From contig JBEKZL010000098.1 in assembly GCA_049509915.1 (NCBI GenBank), forward strand, positions 1 to 23,454: 23,454 nt of DNA. Reading direction: 5' to 3'. Every line of letters starts with the position of its first letter. The stretch's first letter is position 1. The notes beneath the pieces were generated by a model. It had not been told where the DNA came from. It did no database searches and saw only the letters and a list, made by a program, of their open reading frames with translations. A program made the position numbers and the translations under genes. Source of the DNA: JBEKYD01 sp049509915. Lineage in GTDB: Bacteria > Acidobacteriota > Terriglobia > Bryobacterales > Bryobacteraceae. Below, piece by piece: positions 16,401 to 23,454 of the stretch.

Positions 16401-16754
16401 CGCGCCAATATCGTCGGGAATCAGGCTCTGCCCACTGACCGGCCTCGCGCCCAACGAGTCAGGGAATGGTTCAACACCGCGGCATACGCTTTCCCTGGCA
16501 ATGGCATACTGGGCGACGCTTCGAGATCGCCGGGAACCGGTCCCGGGTTTATAAATTTTGACACCTCGGTGCTGAAGGACATACACGTCACCGAGTTTCG
16601 CTATTTTCAGCTCAGCGGAAGATTCTTTAATACTTTCAATCGCGCTAACTTCTCGATTCCGAACGGATCTCTGGGCAGTCCTGCATTCGGGACCATTTCT
16701 TCCACTGTGAACCAAGGCAGGTATACACAAGTGACTCTCCGGTACATTTTCTGA
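13500..16754 (+). CDS. Oar-like TonB-dependent receptor 1 with N-terminal carboxypeptidase-regulatory-like domain
   Basis: The 1084-residue protein starts with a Sec signal (cleavage likely after MHA, residue 27). A carboxypeptidase-regulatory-like beta-sandwich follows (about 31-112, SVTGTVTDPTGAVIPNA), then a plug-like segment (about 115-240, ending near GGVFHLTTKSGTNQFHG), and then a long outer-membrane barrel. Typical features are NNDFDARSFF, a barrel strand every 20-30 residues (GYIQDDWKLSSRLTLNIGLR) and a C-terminal strand ending in the aromatic TLRYIF. Such Oar-like receptors are abundant in Acidobacteria and act as outer-membrane importers or binding proteins; ligands are mostly unknown. 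AAGGAGG lies 7 nt before the ATG. It is cotranscribed with FVDDYLI copy 3. No SusD-like partner is present. Confidence 0.92.
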   Translation: MLQIQLERTSLCIRVLLILLLAATMHAQTQTASVTGTVTDPTGAVIPNAVITLVNTSTNIKVDGHANENGIYLISFLNPGPYTFTAEAPGMRGYTRTLQLVTGQVLQLDLAMELGQAANAITVTAATPLLQSANSDINSLVENSFIKDMPMESDRAGSLVRLLPGVAFQQEETFEPQLDFSLAGGPARSNEYRLDGGSVTLNALLTRTIEFNPPVEATQELQVEVNAYPAEYGHAIGGVFHLTTKSGTNQFHGNIYENLRNNDFDARSFFAPSIPVRHYNVFGTEVDGPIRKNKTFFMVSYEGTRRVDGETRTYSYPSPQEVAGNFSDQSGTLMDPLSKTPFPGNVIPPSRMDPVGAKLAALYPAPNVAGAKPGANNFIANTADHGSQDSYLAKIDHTFREQDRVAFRGIFYPAVDSLGNAAPLRAIDIYALTETFHLWNLGPSWYHTFGPTLFSEAHFTYSHRDGAFPQGVSYNVVNQVGLTGVPNGMPEVDVTGETSLGASGEGPSKRLLSPQITESTTEGLTWLKGKHNVKFGGEWVRSLNHDDWYGTPSGDYAFNNVATGTSTGLAALELGWVNTAAVVTSNTWTRTDYLAGYIQDDWKLSSRLTLNIGLRYDFSTPRWEIHNQQSGFNPAAINPVSGTRGIVTFAGVNGVSKYANNFETNDFGPRFGFAWRAPKDFVVLRGGYGLIYGAIYDASLGRALDAGYTDQRNFTSPDNGVTPAFTLQNGMPQPDLGAQGPGFGAVPVGQKTIFTPDFIDQNHRTLYAHHFNASLQRQLTGTMLLELEYLGNMGHHFGDGDTVSINEIPPQLRGTTQSQLLRPFPQYTDVTWRAPNWGNSTYNALNVKVEKRFSNGLNFLATYTWSKFLTDMESSNEIAGASDQGQQSYYARHLDKGLSGNDMRNRFATSAVYELPIGKNKLLRMNNSVFDRIAGGWSVGVISEIRSGSPYSVYMQTNDLEAFSPGQRANIVGNQALPTDRPRAQRVREWFNTAAYAFPGNGILGDASRSPGTGPGFINFDTSVLKDIHVTEFRYFQLSGRFFNTFNRANFSIPNGSLGSPAFGTISSTVNQGRYTQVTLRYIF

Positions 16755-16778
16755 AGAATTGACATCTCAAATCCTGGC

Positions 16779-16940
16779 GGGAACGGTTTCGGCGCCGTTG
16801 AAGTTTTCCAAGCGACACGCTTCGTCTGCGTGTCCTCGTGAATCACTCCTCGATCGGGACATTCGCGGACCAGGGGCAGGTGACCGTTTCGGCTCTCACC
16901 TGGAAAATCGGGATCACACGGTGAGCCTCGTCGCCCCGGG
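16779..16940 (+). pseudogene. frameshifted remnant of a GH32 C-terminus
   Basis: This stretch aligns with the end of the intact GH32 gene at about 19156-19322. The first 27 bases (16779-16805) match 19156-19182 at 25 positions. After correcting a one-base insertion it reads VNHSSIGTFADQGQVT, against VDRSSIETFADYGQVT in the intact gene. A one-base deletion near 16905 then restores the frame to DHTVSLVAPGG, against DHTVSLVAEGG. The rest of the gene is missing on the left. It is the debris of a former GH32 copy directly downstream of TonB receptor 1. Confidence 0.8.
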
Positions 16941-16941
16941 C

Positions 16942-17140
16942 GGCTCGAATTTTCCTGGGTTCGGAGTGGCCGCGACGGATCCGTTCGTTGCGCCACGCAC
17001 TCACTGGGTCTGGGAAATCCAGAGCATCGGCGTGTTGCACTACTGGGTGGACCGGGATCTTGCTCCCGAGCACAAGCCCGATCTCCGCTTCGCCACGGAT
17101 GTGCTCCTTGGCGCGGTGACCAGTGTCACCGGAAATCCGT
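16942..17140 (+). pseudogene. possible TetR-type regulator C-terminal fragment
   Basis: Continuing in frame from the GH32 debris, the translation reads GSNFPGFGVAATD, then RTHWVWEIQSIGVLHYWVD, then PDLRFATDVLLGAV. The spacing of hydrophobic residues and the WEIQ...YW.D pattern resemble the last two helices of TetR-family regulators, which is a recollection-based judgement. No N-terminal HTH is present. The first 66 bp recur at 19494-19559, after the intact GH32 gene, so the fragment travelled with GH32 in a duplication. It could instead be other decayed coding sequence. Confidence 0.35.
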
Positions 17141-17645
17141 TGCCCGTGCCTGGGAAACACTGCCTGTCTTGTCCCGCCCGCGCCTGCCGTCCGGACGAGC
17201 TGGTGCCGGAGAACGCCCTATACTAACAACTCAAGTGCAGGCGACCGCAGTGCGGTTCGCCCGGCGACTGGCTGGTCAAGCTTGGGCTGCAGCATCGAAG
17301 GCCGACCTTCGCCAAGAAGATACATGGGAGCAACCGTATGAATGCAGAGAAAGAGATCCTGGACGTGAGTCGTGCTGCTGAGGAGTGTCTTCGCGGACAA
17401 CGAGTCGAGCTCCGTGGGTGCCAGCCGCGCACTAAGGAGCATTAAAGGAAATATACCGCCAAGCCGGGGTCTTCGGCCGGTTGGCCGGTCCAAAGGTTGG
17501 TTCGACCGCGTATTCCCGCCACCCGCACGGCTCACTGCCGCGCCATTCGCCAGTTGGGCGCCGTCCTGGTCAGTGTTGAACCTCATGTAAAAGGCTGCGG
17601 GTGTCTGAAACTCGGTTTTTCCCCGTTGGTTTCCTGTGTTTTTCC
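17141..17645. other. non-coding or decayed stretch
   Basis: No gene is convincing here. A 35-residue frame at 17338-17445 (starting MNAEKEILDVSRAAEE) has a GGGAGC stretch upstream and an open frame continuing leftward (DWLVKLGLQHRRPTFAKK). It matches nothing I recognise and may be more gene debris. The only other notable signals lie downstream, in the leader of the second GH32 gene. Confidence 0.4.
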
Positions 17646-17678
17646 TTGCTCGCTTCCTTAAACCGACATACTATAGTA
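17646..17678 (+). promoter_or_regulatory. candidate promoter with palindrome upstream of GH32 gene 2
   Basis: TTGCTC (17646-17651) is followed after 17 bp by TACTAT (17669-17674). The overlapping TATAGT (17672-17677) is a better -10 box but at 20-bp spacing. The perfect 10-bp palindrome TACTATAGTA (17669-17678) covers the -10 region. A transcript would carry a leader of about 265 nt before the ATG at 17948. Confidence 0.3.
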
Positions 17679-17736
17679 CTCAATAGCCGCAGGACGCATC
17701 CGGGTTTCTGGTGTTGCGGGCGGCTAGGGAGCAAGA

Positions 17737-17755
17737 GAACTGAACCTCTCAGTTC
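17737..17755 (+). promoter_or_regulatory. 7-bp hairpin/dyad in the GH32 gene 2 leader
   Basis: GAACTGA (17737-17743) pairs perfectly with TCAGTTC (17749-17755) around a 5-base loop. It lies about 60 bp downstream of the candidate promoter and 190 bp before the start codon. It may be an operator or leader structure; no T-run follows. Confidence 0.3.
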
Positions 17756-17947
17756 AATCCGGATCTCGGTGCCCACGGCACCCTTTGCGGTATCGCGCAG
17801 ATTGCGGCATCGCGCCAGCATTCAGCGTCCTGCCCAGCGTGCCGACGGTTGCCGCCAGACGGCGCGCCACCCGCTCCGGCACTGGAGTCTCAACATCATG
17901 GCCGGCACTTCAGACGTCCCGCCTGACATTCGAGGAGGACGAAATCA

Positions 17948-19414
17948 ATGAGAATCTGTGACGCCCGGCTCGCAACTGCCGTAGTAGTTATAAACACGGG
18001 CGTGATGCTGCTTGGCCAAACCAAGCCAACTCCGGCGGAGCTCGACCTGACGCCTGCGGAGGTGGCGGACCAGCAGAATTACGAACAACCCCTTCGCCCT
18101 CAATTCCACTACACGCCTATCCAGGGACACATAGGGGATGCAACCGGACTGATCTATTATCGGGGGGAGTACCACCTGTTCAATATGTACGATGAGTGGT
18201 CCCGCGGCCGTCTCGCGCACAAGCGTTGGGGCCACGCGGTGAGTACGGATCTCGTCCATTGGGAACAGTTGCCGGCAGTACTGGACACTCTCATTGACAA
18301 CAAGCCGGGAAGCGGCAGCGGCGTGGTGGACTGGAACAACAGTAGCGGTCTGCGAGCAGGCCCGGAGAAGGCGCTCCTCATCTTCTATACCGATTATCAG
18401 AGAGGCTCTTGTATCTTGTACAGCCGCGACCGGGGGAGAACCTGGGTTAGGTACGCCAAGAACCCTGTCCTAGACGGGGCCGAAGACATGCGCGACCCGA
18501 CGGTCTTCTGGTACGCGCCGGCCAACGAGTGGCGCATGGTCCGATATGAAAAGAAGGGCTTTGCCTTTTACAAGTCGCGCGACCTTCTGCATTGGACCTG
18601 GCTGAGCCGCGTCGAGGGCTATTACGAGTGCCCCGATATTTTGGAATTGCCAGTGGTGAACCGGAAAGACGAACGGCGCTGGGTGCTGATCGACGGCAAC
18701 GGGTCCTACGTGCTGGGCAAATTCGATGGCACGCAATTCATTCCGGAAACGGGAAAGCTGCACGCCGAATACGGTCAGGCGCTTTACGCTACTCAGACGT
18801 GGAAACGTACGATGGAAGGTGGTCCTGCCTACCAGATGGCTTGGATGCGGTATCCGCTCGATCGCTCTCTGACGTGGAATGGGCAGATGTCCTTTCCTGT
18901 CGAGCTGACGCTACGTGCTTTTCCGGAGGGGATTCGTCTCTGCCGCCAGCCCATCGATGAGATCAACAATCTGCGCGTCTCCCAGGGATCCTGGCGTGAT
19001 CTCTCGGTGGCAGCAGGCAAGAAACCGATGCCTGAAATAAATGCCGATCTGCTGGACATCCGCGCTGAGGTCAGGTCGGCTGGCGCCACGGATTTCGGCC
19101 TGATCGTCCACGGCCAGTTGATCCGCTATTCCTCCACCGATCAAACGCTACGCCTGGGAACGACTTCGGCGCCGTTGAAGTTGGCCGGCGACACTCTGCG
19201 GCTGCGCATCCTCGTGGATCGCTCCTCGATCGAGACATTCGCGGACTACGGGCAGGTGACTATCGCGGCCATCACCCTGAACCATCCGGATCACACAGTG
19301 AGCCTCGTCGCCGAGGGTGGTGCGATGCGCGTCGTCGCGCTCGAAGCCAACCGGCTGGAATCCATCTGGCCGGGGCGCAATCGGCCGGACGGCGAGTCCG
19401 CCGCGGAGAAGTGA
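17948..19414 (+). CDS. divergent secreted GH32-family protein with altered nucleophile motif
   Basis: The 488-residue protein begins with a Sec-type signal (hydrophobic 9-23, MLLGQ). The fold and length match GH32, including WGHAVSTDLVHW (94-105), SGVVDW and the C-terminal LVDRSSIETFADYGQ. The stabiliser Asp183 (RDPT) and acid/base Glu227 (ECPD) are kept. The sucrose-box sequence is GHIGDATG (60-67) instead of WxNDPNG: the putative nucleophile Asp64 remains, but its flanking Asn, Pro and Asn are replaced. Specificity therefore probably differs from ordinary fructosidases (inference). GAGGAGGA precedes the ATG. It sits 225 bp upstream of TonB receptor 2, and a decayed copy of its 3' end lies at 16779-16940. 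It differs strongly from the GH32 at 6383-7822. Confidence 0.88.
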   Translation: MRICDARLATAVVVINTGVMLLGQTKPTPAELDLTPAEVADQQNYEQPLRPQFHYTPIQGHIGDATGLIYYRGEYHLFNMYDEWSRGRLAHKRWGHAVSTDLVHWEQLPAVLDTLIDNKPGSGSGVVDWNNSSGLRAGPEKALLIFYTDYQRGSCILYSRDRGRTWVRYAKNPVLDGAEDMRDPTVFWYAPANEWRMVRYEKKGFAFYKSRDLLHWTWLSRVEGYYECPDILELPVVNRKDERRWVLIDGNGSYVLGKFDGTQFIPETGKLHAEYGQALYATQTWKRTMEGGPAYQMAWMRYPLDRSLTWNGQMSFPVELTLRAFPEGIRLCRQPIDEINNLRVSQGSWRDLSVAAGKKPMPEINADLLDIRAEVRSAGATDFGLIVHGQLIRYSSTDQTLRLGTTSAPLKLAGDTLRLRILVDRSSIETFADYGQVTIAAITLNHPDHTVSLVAEGGAMRVVALEANRLESIWPGRNRPDGESAAEK

Positions 19415-19493
19415 TCTTTGATGGATGGCGTCCGCGGCTCAACCCGCAAAGGCGCTCGCGGAGAACCGAGGTATTGAATGCCTATACCGGCAC

Positions 19494-19559
19494 GGCTCGA
19501 ACTTCAAGGGATTCGTAGTTGCCGCGACGGACCTGTTCGCTGCTCTACGCACTCACTGG
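19494..19559 (+). repeat. 66-bp segment repeated from 16942-17007
   Basis: By hand alignment about 53 of 66 bases match 16942-17007 without gaps, and the translations agree (GSNFKGFVVAATDLFAALRTHW, here split as GSNFKGFVVAA and TDLFAALRTHW). Homology stops abruptly at the shared CACTCACTGG. The rest of the 19415-19638 gap holds no gene of its own that I can support. Confidence 0.75.
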
Positions 19560-19638
19560 TCAACGGTGGAATATGCCAGACCGCAGAAGTCCGCCTATAA
19601 GCGGGACACGTCCCGACAGAAAGGAATATACAAGGACC

Positions 19639-22600
19639 ATGTCGAATTTTACACGCTGCCTTCCGGCGCGAGTGCTGCCTCTCATGCTGGTGCTGACCCT
19701 GCCCTGCCTGGCGCAGGAATCCCGTGCCACCTTGGTCGGCGTTGTGACCGATTCGTCCTCCGCGGTGGTGCCCATGGCGCAGGTCACGATTACCAACCAG
19801 GCGACGGGGGTCGCCGTCACCGCCCAGACCAACGAGGCCGGAAACTATGTCGCCCTTTACCTGATCCCCGGGGTCTATCGTGTTGCTTGCGAAAAGGCTG
19901 GATTCAAGCACTATCAGCACGACGGGCTGGAATTACACGTGAATGACCGCGTGGAGTTGAACATTCCAATGGAAGTAGGAAACCAGGCCGAGGCTGTCAC
20001 GGTAACCGGTGAGACGCCGCTGCTGGAAACCGCCACCGGCTCCGCAGGTGACGTAGTCGAGGCGCGCAGCCTGAGCGAGTTGCCCATGCCGCACGACATC
20101 CCGTTCTGGGTTATGGGACTCTCGCCGACCCTCAGTTGCGTCAATTGCATCCAGGGCAACGACATGCCTTTCGACTCCTTCAGCAACTCATACACCTTCG
20201 CCGGCACGCGCGCGCAGCTCAGCGAAGTGCTGGTGGATGGCGTGCCCACCTCATCCACGAACAACGGCCCGATGGAACTGATCACATCCTGGATGCCGCC
20301 GCCTGACACAGTCGCGGAACTGAAGGTGCAGACGGTCACCTACGATGCCAGTGTCGGTTTCACGGAAGGGGGGGCCACCAACGTGACGCTGAAATCCGGA
20401 ACCAACACGCTGCACGGCAGTGCCTTCTTCACCGTGATTCCGACTGCGTTCGTGGCCAACACCTTTTTCGGTAACGCTATCGCCCAGCCGCGCGGCAGCA
20501 TCATCTATCACCGTTGGGGTGGCACCGTTGGCGGTCCGGTATACATCCCCCGCGCTTATGATGGCCGCAACCGGACCTTTTTCTTCGCCGGATACGAAGG
20601 TCTTCGCTTCAACCGGATACGCGGAAACGTGGGAACCGTTCCTACCGCTCCGGAGCGCCAGGGCGATTTCTCCGCTCTCCTGAAACTGGGAAGCAATTAC
20701 CAACTTTACGATCCCGCCAGCCGCGTATCCGTTGGTGGGGGCCGGTATCAAGAGAGTCCGGTTCCCGGAAACGTTCTTCCGTCGTCGCGAATCAGTCCCA
20801 TTGCCACCAATATCCTGAGCTACTACCCGCTTCCTATCGTCGCGGGGACGGCCAATGGAACGAATAACTTCCCGGAGCCGAACGCCACCGAGAACGGATC
20901 CTATTACAGCACGATGGGGCGCGTGGATCATAACTTCACGGAAAAGCATCGGATCTTTGTCCGCGTCAACTATATGGAGCGGAACAGCACAGCGGTGGAC
21001 TGGTTCCACAATCTCGCTACCGCCCGGCCATTTGAATTTCAATCGCGCGGCGGCATCGTTGACGATGTTTACACCATCAGTCCGACGTTTGTCATGAACT
21101 TCCACTACGGCTATGACCGGTTCGTCCGAATATACGATTCGCTGCCCGCGGCCCACGGATTCGACCTGACCAGCCTCGGATTTTCGCAGTTTTATAACAA
21201 TGAGATCCCAACTTCGATCCGCAGATTCCCGTACTTTACAATTTCCGGCTACCAATCGACTTGGAACGGCTGGTTGGATCGCCCCAACGATAATCACGAT
21301 TTCACCTTGACTTTCAACAAGGAAATTGGTCACCACGCCATCAAGTTCGGCCCCGAATTTCGTGCCTACCGTCAGAATCAGTTTGAGCCAGATAACACCT
21401 CCACCGGCCAACTCAATTTCGGAACCACGTACACGCAAGGGCCATTAGACAATTCAGCGGCATCGCCGATAGGGCAAGGCCTGGCGTCCATGCTGTTGGG
21501 AATCTCCGATACAGGAGATGTGACGGTGAATGCCAGCTATGCGGAGCAGTCCACCACTTGGGCTGGATACATACACGACGACTGGCGTGTTTCGAACAAG
21601 CTGACTGTGAATATCGGTCTTCGATACGAATATGAGAGCCCCATCACGGAGCGGTATAACCGTTCCGTCCTGGGCTTCAATCCGACAGCAACTTTGCCGA
21701 TCTCGGCTCAGGTCGCGTCCAACTACGGGCAGAATCCCACGCAAGGATTGTCTCCGTCGCAATTCAACACGCAAGGAGGCTTGACCTTCGCCGGCGTTAA
21801 CGGTGCGCCGCGAGGGCTATGGAATGCGTATGGCAAGAGCTTTATGCCGCGCTTCGGGCTTGCTTACTCGCTAGGCCATAACACCGTGGTGCGGGCGGGC
21901 TATGGCATTTACTACGGCTTCCTCGGAACGAGACGAACCAATGTCATTCAGACCGGATTCAGCCAGACGACCTACGAGGTGGATTCGCTGGACGGAGGCT
22001 TGACGTTCGTAAATTCCTTAGCGAATCCCTTCCCCAACGGCATTCAGCAGCCGCTCGGCGCTGCTGGCGGTGTGTCGACCGGCCTGGGTCAGGCGGTCTC
22101 CTTCTTCAACCAGAATCCCTTGCCTCCTTACATGCAGCGCTGGTCGATCGGGGTGCAACATCAACTCCCTAAGCGTGTCCTGCTTGATGTGAGCTATGTC
22201 GGCAACCGTGGCACGCATATCGAAATTGCACGGAATCTGGATGCGTTGCCCGAACGGTATCTCAGCACTCTGCCAACCCGCGACACTGCCACCATCAATA
22301 ACCTGACCGCCAGTGTTCCTAATCCCTTTTACCCGCTGCTCCCGAATACCAACCTTGCCGCCGCGGTCGTGCAGCGCCAGCAATTGCTGCTCCCCTATCC
22401 TCAGTTTTCGTCGGTTACATCTACTACTTACCAGGGTTACTCGTGGTACCACTCACTCAACGGGAAAATCGAGAAGCGTTTCAGCGGCGGCATCACTGTA
22501 AGCAGCGCATACACCTGGTCGAAGTTCATGGAGGCGACCAATTACCTGAATCCCGCCGATCCCATGCCGGAGAAAGTCATTTCCGATGAGGACTTCACCA

Positions 22601-23127
22601 ACCGTGTCTCTGTGAGCGGTATCTACGAACTGCCCTTCGGTCGCAAGCGGCATTGGCTGTCCGGCATCAACGCCCCGCTGAATGTCTTACTCGGTGGTTG
22701 GCAGGTGGATGGAATATTCACCGCACAGACCGGCGCGCCGCTCCAATGGGGAGACGTGCTCTTCAATGGTGATTTCCACGACATTCCACTTCCCGGCGAT
22801 AAACGGAGCGTGGCCGAATGGTTCAACACAGGCGCCGGTTTCGTGACGGCTTCCAGCGCCCAGCTCGCCGATAACATTCAGACCTTCCCCCTTCGCCTGT
22901 CGAACGTGCGCGCGCCTGGTATCGAGAACTTCGATCTCACCGCGCTGAAATCTGTGAAAACCGGCGAGAAGTTCACCTGGCAGTTCCGCGGCGACTTCCT
23001 GAACGCGATGAACCATCCGCTGTTCGCGTCTCCCAATACAACTCCGACCAGTGGCGCGTTCGGGCAGATCACGGCGCAGAACAACAATCCGCGGCGCATC
23101 CAGCTCAGCCTGAAGTTGTTGTTTTAG
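19639..23127 (+). CDS. Oar-like TonB-dependent receptor 2 with N-terminal carboxypeptidase-regulatory-like domain
   Basis: The 1162-residue outer-membrane protein starts with a Sec signal (MSNFTRCLPARVLPLMLVL, cleavage likely after CLA near residue 25). A carboxypeptidase-regulatory-like domain follows (about 28-105, TLVGVVTDSSSAVVPMA, with NEAGNYVALYLIPGVYRV), then a plug-like segment to about 255 (GGATNVTLKSGTNTLHG), then a large barrel with NRTFFFAGYEGLR, WAGYIHDDWRVSNKLTVNIG and a terminal strand ending QLSLKLLF. I chose ATG 19639, since the frame open from 19519 would place 40 residues before the signal and read through the repeat. It is larger than and only generally similar to receptor 1. 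Its probable partner is the GH32 protein encoded upstream. Confidence 0.92.
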   Translation: MSNFTRCLPARVLPLMLVLTLPCLAQESRATLVGVVTDSSSAVVPMAQVTITNQATGVAVTAQTNEAGNYVALYLIPGVYRVACEKAGFKHYQHDGLELHVNDRVELNIPMEVGNQAEAVTVTGETPLLETATGSAGDVVEARSLSELPMPHDIPFWVMGLSPTLSCVNCIQGNDMPFDSFSNSYTFAGTRAQLSEVLVDGVPTSSTNNGPMELITSWMPPPDTVAELKVQTVTYDASVGFTEGGATNVTLKSGTNTLHGSAFFTVIPTAFVANTFFGNAIAQPRGSIIYHRWGGTVGGPVYIPRAYDGRNRTFFFAGYEGLRFNRIRGNVGTVPTAPERQGDFSALLKLGSNYQLYDPASRVSVGGGRYQESPVPGNVLPSSRISPIATNILSYYPLPIVAGTANGTNNFPEPNATENGSYYSTMGRVDHNFTEKHRIFVRVNYMERNSTAVDWFHNLATARPFEFQSRGGIVDDVYTISPTFVMNFHYGYDRFVRIYDSLPAAHGFDLTSLGFSQFYNNEIPTSIRRFPYFTISGYQSTWNGWLDRPNDNHDFTLTFNKEIGHHAIKFGPEFRAYRQNQFEPDNTSTGQLNFGTTYTQGPLDNSAASPIGQGLASMLLGISDTGDVTVNASYAEQSTTWAGYIHDDWRVSNKLTVNIGLRYEYESPITERYNRSVLGFNPTATLPISAQVASNYGQNPTQGLSPSQFNTQGGLTFAGVNGAPRGLWNAYGKSFMPRFGLAYSLGHNTVVRAGYGIYYGFLGTRRTNVIQTGFSQTTYEVDSLDGGLTFVNSLANPFPNGIQQPLGAAGGVSTGLGQAVSFFNQNPLPPYMQRWSIGVQHQLPKRVLLDVSYVGNRGTHIEIARNLDALPERYLSTLPTRDTATINNLTASVPNPFYPLLPNTNLAAAVVQRQQLLLPYPQFSSVTSTTYQGYSWYHSLNGKIEKRFSGGITVSSAYTWSKFMEATNYLNPADPMPEKVISDEDFTNRVSVSGIYELPFGRKRHWLSGINAPLNVLLGGWQVDGIFTAQTGAPLQWGDVLFNGDFHDIPLPGDKRSVAEWFNTGAGFVTASSAQLADNIQTFPLRLSNVRAPGIENFDLTALKSVKTGEKFTWQFRGDFLNAMNHPLFASPNTTPTSGAFGQITAQNNNPRRIQLSLKLLF

Positions 23128-23189
23128 GTTGTGGGGAACCGAGGCCGCACGATCCGCGCCACGGTTAGGGGTAACGAACATCCCTTGAC

Positions 23190-23207
23190 CAGCGTGGAAA
23201 GACGCTG
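23190..23207 (+). terminator. weak candidate terminator hairpin after TonB receptor 2
   Basis: CAGCGT-GGAAAG-ACGCTG is a perfect 6-bp stem starting 63 bp after the stop codon and followed by ATTTCAT. The T-run is poor, so rho-independent termination is uncertain. Confidence 0.25.
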
Positions 23208-23355
23208 ATTTCATGGCTCAAGTGGTGGATGTGGCATCGGACAACAATGAGGCGATGCGACGGGGTGCTATGTCGGCTCTGCCGCGAGCCTCTCGGCCAA
23301 CCGTTCCGCGCGGAGAAAGATCTGCGAAATTTGGGTTCCCCTCCGAAAAGTGTAA

Positions 23356-23454
23356 TTAGCGTTCGGTCGGCAGTGGCAGCCGGGCGCAGCAATGATAGAT
23401 GGCTGCGATGAAGTTCTCCGCGGTTCGGAATCCGAATGAGCGATGACTGATCGA
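23356..23454 (-). CDS. partial transposase C-terminus, probably ISL3-like
   Basis: A minus-strand frame enters from the right edge and gives 32 residues before a TAA stop (23356-23358), including SFGFRTAENFIAAIYH and CCARLPLPTER. The GFR(T/N)xENF pattern near the C-terminus is what I recall from ISL3-family transposases. Only the tail is in the window, so intactness cannot be judged. The end of the element probably lies between about 23290 and 23355; no terminal inverted repeat can be defined without the other end. Confidence 0.5.
   Translation of the reverse strand, partial: SISHRSFGFRTAENFIAAIYHCCARLPLPTER

Noticed and set aside
16759..17226. 155-residue plus-strand frame as a new hypothetical gene
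   Set aside because: It is better explained as GH32 debris in partly wrong frame plus a TetR-like fragment.
20251..21438. 395-residue minus-strand reading frame
   Set aside because: It lies wholly antisense to TonB receptor 2, whose frame has clear domain motifs; the antisense product has no recognisable features.

Overview
The window looks like chromosomal DNA of an Acidobacteriota bacterium, most likely of the Solibacter/Bryobacter type. This is inferred from GC-rich coding sequence, many Tat- and Sec-exported glycan-active proteins, and two very large Oar-like TonB-dependent receptors that begin with a carboxypeptidase-regulatory-like domain. No rRNA, tRNA or CRISPR array was seen.

Layout. 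Positions 350-4693 hold three minus-strand genes: a Tat-exported Asp-box/LamG protein, an HpcH/HpaI-class aldolase that overlaps it by ATGA, and a Tat-exported protein of a family carrying an FVDDYLI motif. A divergent promoter region (about 4690-4780) carries a 10-bp inverted repeat that overlaps both candidate promoters. To its right, 4778-10530 is a plus-strand run: a small exported ORF, an MFS transporter of the anion:cation symporter type, a Tat-exported GH32 enzyme, a D-2-hydroxyacid dehydrogenase and a second FVDDYLI protein. A GntR/FCD regulator (10590-11339, minus) faces this run. A 465-bp intergenic region with hairpins, a dyad and a perfect 15-bp tandem repeat next to a promoter leads into the third FVDDYLI protein and the first TonB receptor (13500-16754). 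Positions 16755-17947 are a gene graveyard with a frameshifted copy of a GH32 C-terminus fused to a possible TetR-like fragment. A second GH32 gene with an unusual nucleophile motif (17948-19414) and a second TonB receptor (19639-23127) follow. The window ends in the C-terminus of a minus-strand transposase, probably ISL3-like.

How the genes may work together (inference). The receptors would import oligosaccharides or other large ligands. The exported GH32, Asp-box/LamG and FVDDYLI proteins would bind or trim glycans outside the cytoplasm. The MFS carrier would bring in an organic acid or sugar acid, the aldolase would split a 2-keto-3-deoxy-type acid to pyruvate plus an aldehyde, and the dehydrogenase would reduce a 2-keto acid. 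The GntR/FCD protein is the natural candidate regulator. This resembles a polysaccharide-utilisation locus without SusD. Its most novel component is the three-copy FVDDYLI family, whose activity I cannot assign. The GH32 and TetR remnants show that the right-hand part was built by duplication and decay.
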